From Pseudomonadota bacterium (GTDB taxonomy: Bacteria > Pseudomonadota > Gammaproteobacteria > Burkholderiales > Thiobacillaceae): a stretch of 7,613 nt of DNA. Where the stretch lies: assembly GCA_021847385.1 (NCBI GenBank), contig JAJZTV010000094.1:1-7613 (forward strand). Direction: 5' to 3'. Positions 6,894 through 7,613 of this stretch are shown one piece after another. The notes under the pieces were generated by a model. The model worked only from the letters and a program-made list of their open reading frames with translations. It ran no database searches and had not been told where the DNA came from. Numbering within the stretch: position 1 is the stretch's first letter; each line of letters starts with the position of its first letter. The translations under genes and the position numbers were made by a program.

Positions 6894-7307
6894 ATGACAC
6901 CGGAACAGATTCAATTGATCCAATCGACCTGGACCCAGGTCGTGCCCATTGCCGACAAGGCGGCCGATTTGTTCTACGGCAAGTTGTTCGAACTCGATCC
7001 CGCGGTTGAGCCCTTGTTCAAGGGCGATATGGGCGAGCAGGGGCGCAAGCTGATGAAGACCATCGGTGTGGTGGTGAACGGCCTGACCCGGTTGGACGAG
7101 GTTGTGCCGGCCGTGCAGGAGTTGGGGCGCAAGCACGTCGACTATGGTGTCAAGCCGGAACACTACGCTACCGTCGGCGCCGCTTTGCTGTGGACCTTGG
7201 AACAGGGGCTGGGCGGTGCCTTCACCCCGGCGGTGAAGGCGGCCTGGACCGCGGCCTACGGCACGCTGGCGACGGTAATGCAAGACGCGGCCTACGCCTC
7301 GGCCTAG
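6894..7307 (+). CDS. Single-domain globin (Vitreoscilla haemoglobin-like)
   Basis: The product (137 aa) is a full-length classical globin without a flavin reductase domain. By comparison with the Vitreoscilla protein (about 146 aa), Y28 is B10, F42 is CD1, Q49 is the distal E7 residue, H81 in GRKHVDYGV is the proximal haem ligand, and Y91 in HYATVG matches the Tyr that contacts it. The Glu that completes the His-Tyr-Glu triad in flavohaemoglobins appears to be replaced by Ala near position 133, going by an alignment from memory. Such proteins bind O2 and NO in the cytoplasm; detoxifying NO formed during nitrite reduction is a reasonable role here but is inferred from context. GGAAG lies 4 bases before the ATG. 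A leader terminator precedes the gene and a strong terminator follows. Confidence 0.88.
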   Translation: MTPEQIQLIQSTWTQVVPIADKAADLFYGKLFELDPAVEPLFKGDMGEQGRKLMKTIGVVVNGLTRLDEVVPAVQELGRKHVDYGVKPEHYATVGAALLWTLEQGLGGAFTPAVKAAWTAAYGTLATVMQDAAYASA

Positions 7308-7330
7308 GCGCCAGGCCGGTCGTACCGCAT

Positions 7331-7355
7331 AAACGGCCGGTAGGCCGTTTTTTTT
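7331..7355 (+). terminator. Intrinsic terminator of the globin gene
   Basis: An 8-base inverted repeat AAACGGCC / GGCCGTTT with a 4-base loop (GGTA) runs into a T tract of eight bases in total. It starts 24 bases after the globin stop. Confidence 0.92.
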
Positions 7356-7375
7356 GGTTCATTCATGGGCGTCGT

Positions 7376-7390
7376 GCACCGCTGCCGTGC
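7376..7390 (+). promoter_or_regulatory. NtrC-type enhancer site
   Basis: GCAC-N7-GTGC is an exact match to the NtrC core half-sites and spacing. Its centre (7383) is about 108 bases upstream of the predicted sigma-54 start at 7491, an ordinary enhancer distance. It lies just past the globin terminator, so it most likely serves the rightward gene beyond the window. Confidence 0.6.
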
Positions 7391-7402
7391 GAAATGCGGC
7401 CG

Positions 7403-7418
7403 ATGCGCGGTGGCGCAT
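7403..7418 (+). repeat. Short palindrome between enhancer and promoter
   Basis: ATGCGC-GGTG-GCGCAT is a perfect 6-base inverted repeat with a 4-base spacer, centred about 80 bases upstream of the predicted start at 7491. It resembles an NtrC half-site pair (TGCGC/GCGCA), but the spacer is three bases too short. It may be an operator for another regulator or chance. Confidence 0.4.
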
Positions 7419-7422
7419 TGCG

Positions 7423-7448
7423 GGAACCCGCCCTGGGTGCGGGGTTCC
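7423..7448 (+). repeat. Nine-base inverted repeat upstream of the right-end promoter
   Basis: GGAACCCGC (7423-7431) and GCGGGGTTCC (7439-7448) are complementary apart from one extra G, around a 7-base spacer. It lies 17 bases upstream of the -24 element, about -68 to -43, where an architectural or repressor protein could bind. No T tract follows, so it is not a terminator. Confidence 0.5.
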
Positions 7449-7464
7449 GGGCGGTCGTGGCGGT

Positions 7465-7480
7465 TGGCACGCTCCATGCT
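7465..7480 (+). promoter_or_regulatory. Sigma-54 (-24/-12) promoter of the gene beyond the right edge
   Basis: TGGCACG-CTCC-ATGCT matches TGGCACG-N4-TTGCW at all but one defined position (A for T before TGC), with exact 10-base spacing between GG (7466-7467) and GC (7478-7479). The predicted start, 7491, is exactly the first base of the P1 leader hairpin, which strongly supports both calls. Confidence 0.82.
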
Positions 7481-7490
7481 AGGTATGAGC

Positions 7491-7562
7491 TGAACGCGAT
7501 CACCGTCGATCCGGGTTCATTAGGGTGCAGTGCAATTTGGGGATGTTGGGACAAGGGCGTCC
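7491..7562 (+). promoter_or_regulatory. ANTAR-type two-hairpin antiterminator in the right-end leader
   Basis: P1 starts at the predicted +1: TGAAC (7491-7495) pairs with GTTCA (7515-7519), a G-G mismatch and one C-G pair follow, then GATC (7498-7501) pairs with GATC (7508-7511) with one bulged C. The loop is ACCGTC (7502-7507), a hexaloop with A1 and G4. P2 is GGAC (7549-7552), loop AAGGGC (7553-7558), GTCC (7559-7562), again A1 and G4. P2 is 13 of 14 bases identical to P2 of the nirB leader. Its 3' strand is part of the following terminator's 5' arm. NasT is the expected partner. Confidence 0.83.
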
Positions 7563-7600
7563 ATCCGCGCGAGCGATCGCGCCGGTTGGACGCCTTTTTT
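7556..7600 (+). terminator. Leader terminator (attenuator) of the off-window gene
   Basis: GGCGTCCA (7556-7563) pairs with TGGACGCC (7587-7594). Inside, a T-T mismatch is followed by CCG/CGG and CGCGA/TCGCG pairing with one bulged C, around a GCGA loop. Six T residues (7595-7600) follow. The window ends 13 bases later, before any start codon that can be assigned. The gene ahead is unknown; a nitrate transporter or the NasS sensor would fit. Confidence 0.88.
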
Positions 7601-7613
7601 ATTGCTTCGGTTG

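Noticed and set aside
7363..7554. Small - strand open frame of 63 codons at the right end
   Set aside because: It lies over the NtrC-like site, palindromes, sigma-54 promoter and leader hairpins, and shows no recognisable motif.

Overview
The window is about 7.6 kb of GC-rich DNA, probably from a betaproteobacterium or a related Pseudomonadota; this rests on gene content, codon use and sigma-54 promoters, and no species can be named. It holds an assimilatory nitrate/nitrite reduction locus, with every confident gene on the + strand.

Layout: the 3' end of a CBS-domain gene (to 122) with its terminator; a 316-base control region; the operon nirB (439-2883), nirD (2901-3257), nasA (3250-5943); a 111-base gap with a sigma-54 promoter; nasT (6055-6648), an ANTAR-domain antiterminator; a 245-base gap with another sigma-54-like promoter and a terminator-type hairpin; a single-domain globin gene (6894-7307) with a strong terminator; and a final 306-base gene-free stretch that reads as the promoter and leader of a gene starting just past the window edge.

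How it works together (inference from families): NasA reduces nitrate to nitrite in the cytoplasm and NirB/NirD reduces nitrite to ammonium with NADH. NirD keeps the Rieske [2Fe-2S] ligands, so it may also carry electrons from NirB to NasA, for which no separate reductase is encoded here. The globin may deal with nitric oxide formed as a by-product.

The most striking part is regulatory. Four -24/-12 (sigma-54) promoter matches with exact GG-N10-GC spacing lie before nirB, nasT, the globin gene and the off-window gene. Two of the leaders (nirB, and the one at the right end) carry the same layout: a P1 hairpin at or within a few bases of the predicted transcript start, a P2 hairpin with a six-base loop having A at position 1 and G at position 4, and an intrinsic terminator whose 5' arm is the 3' strand of P2. 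This is the RNA target layout known for ANTAR proteins, and nasT lies between the two targets. The locus therefore looks like a small self-contained circuit: nitrogen limitation through NtrC/sigma-54 starts transcription, and nitrate through NasT lets it pass the terminator. The globin leader has a comparable terminator but no convincing ANTAR motif. No nasS sensor gene is visible.
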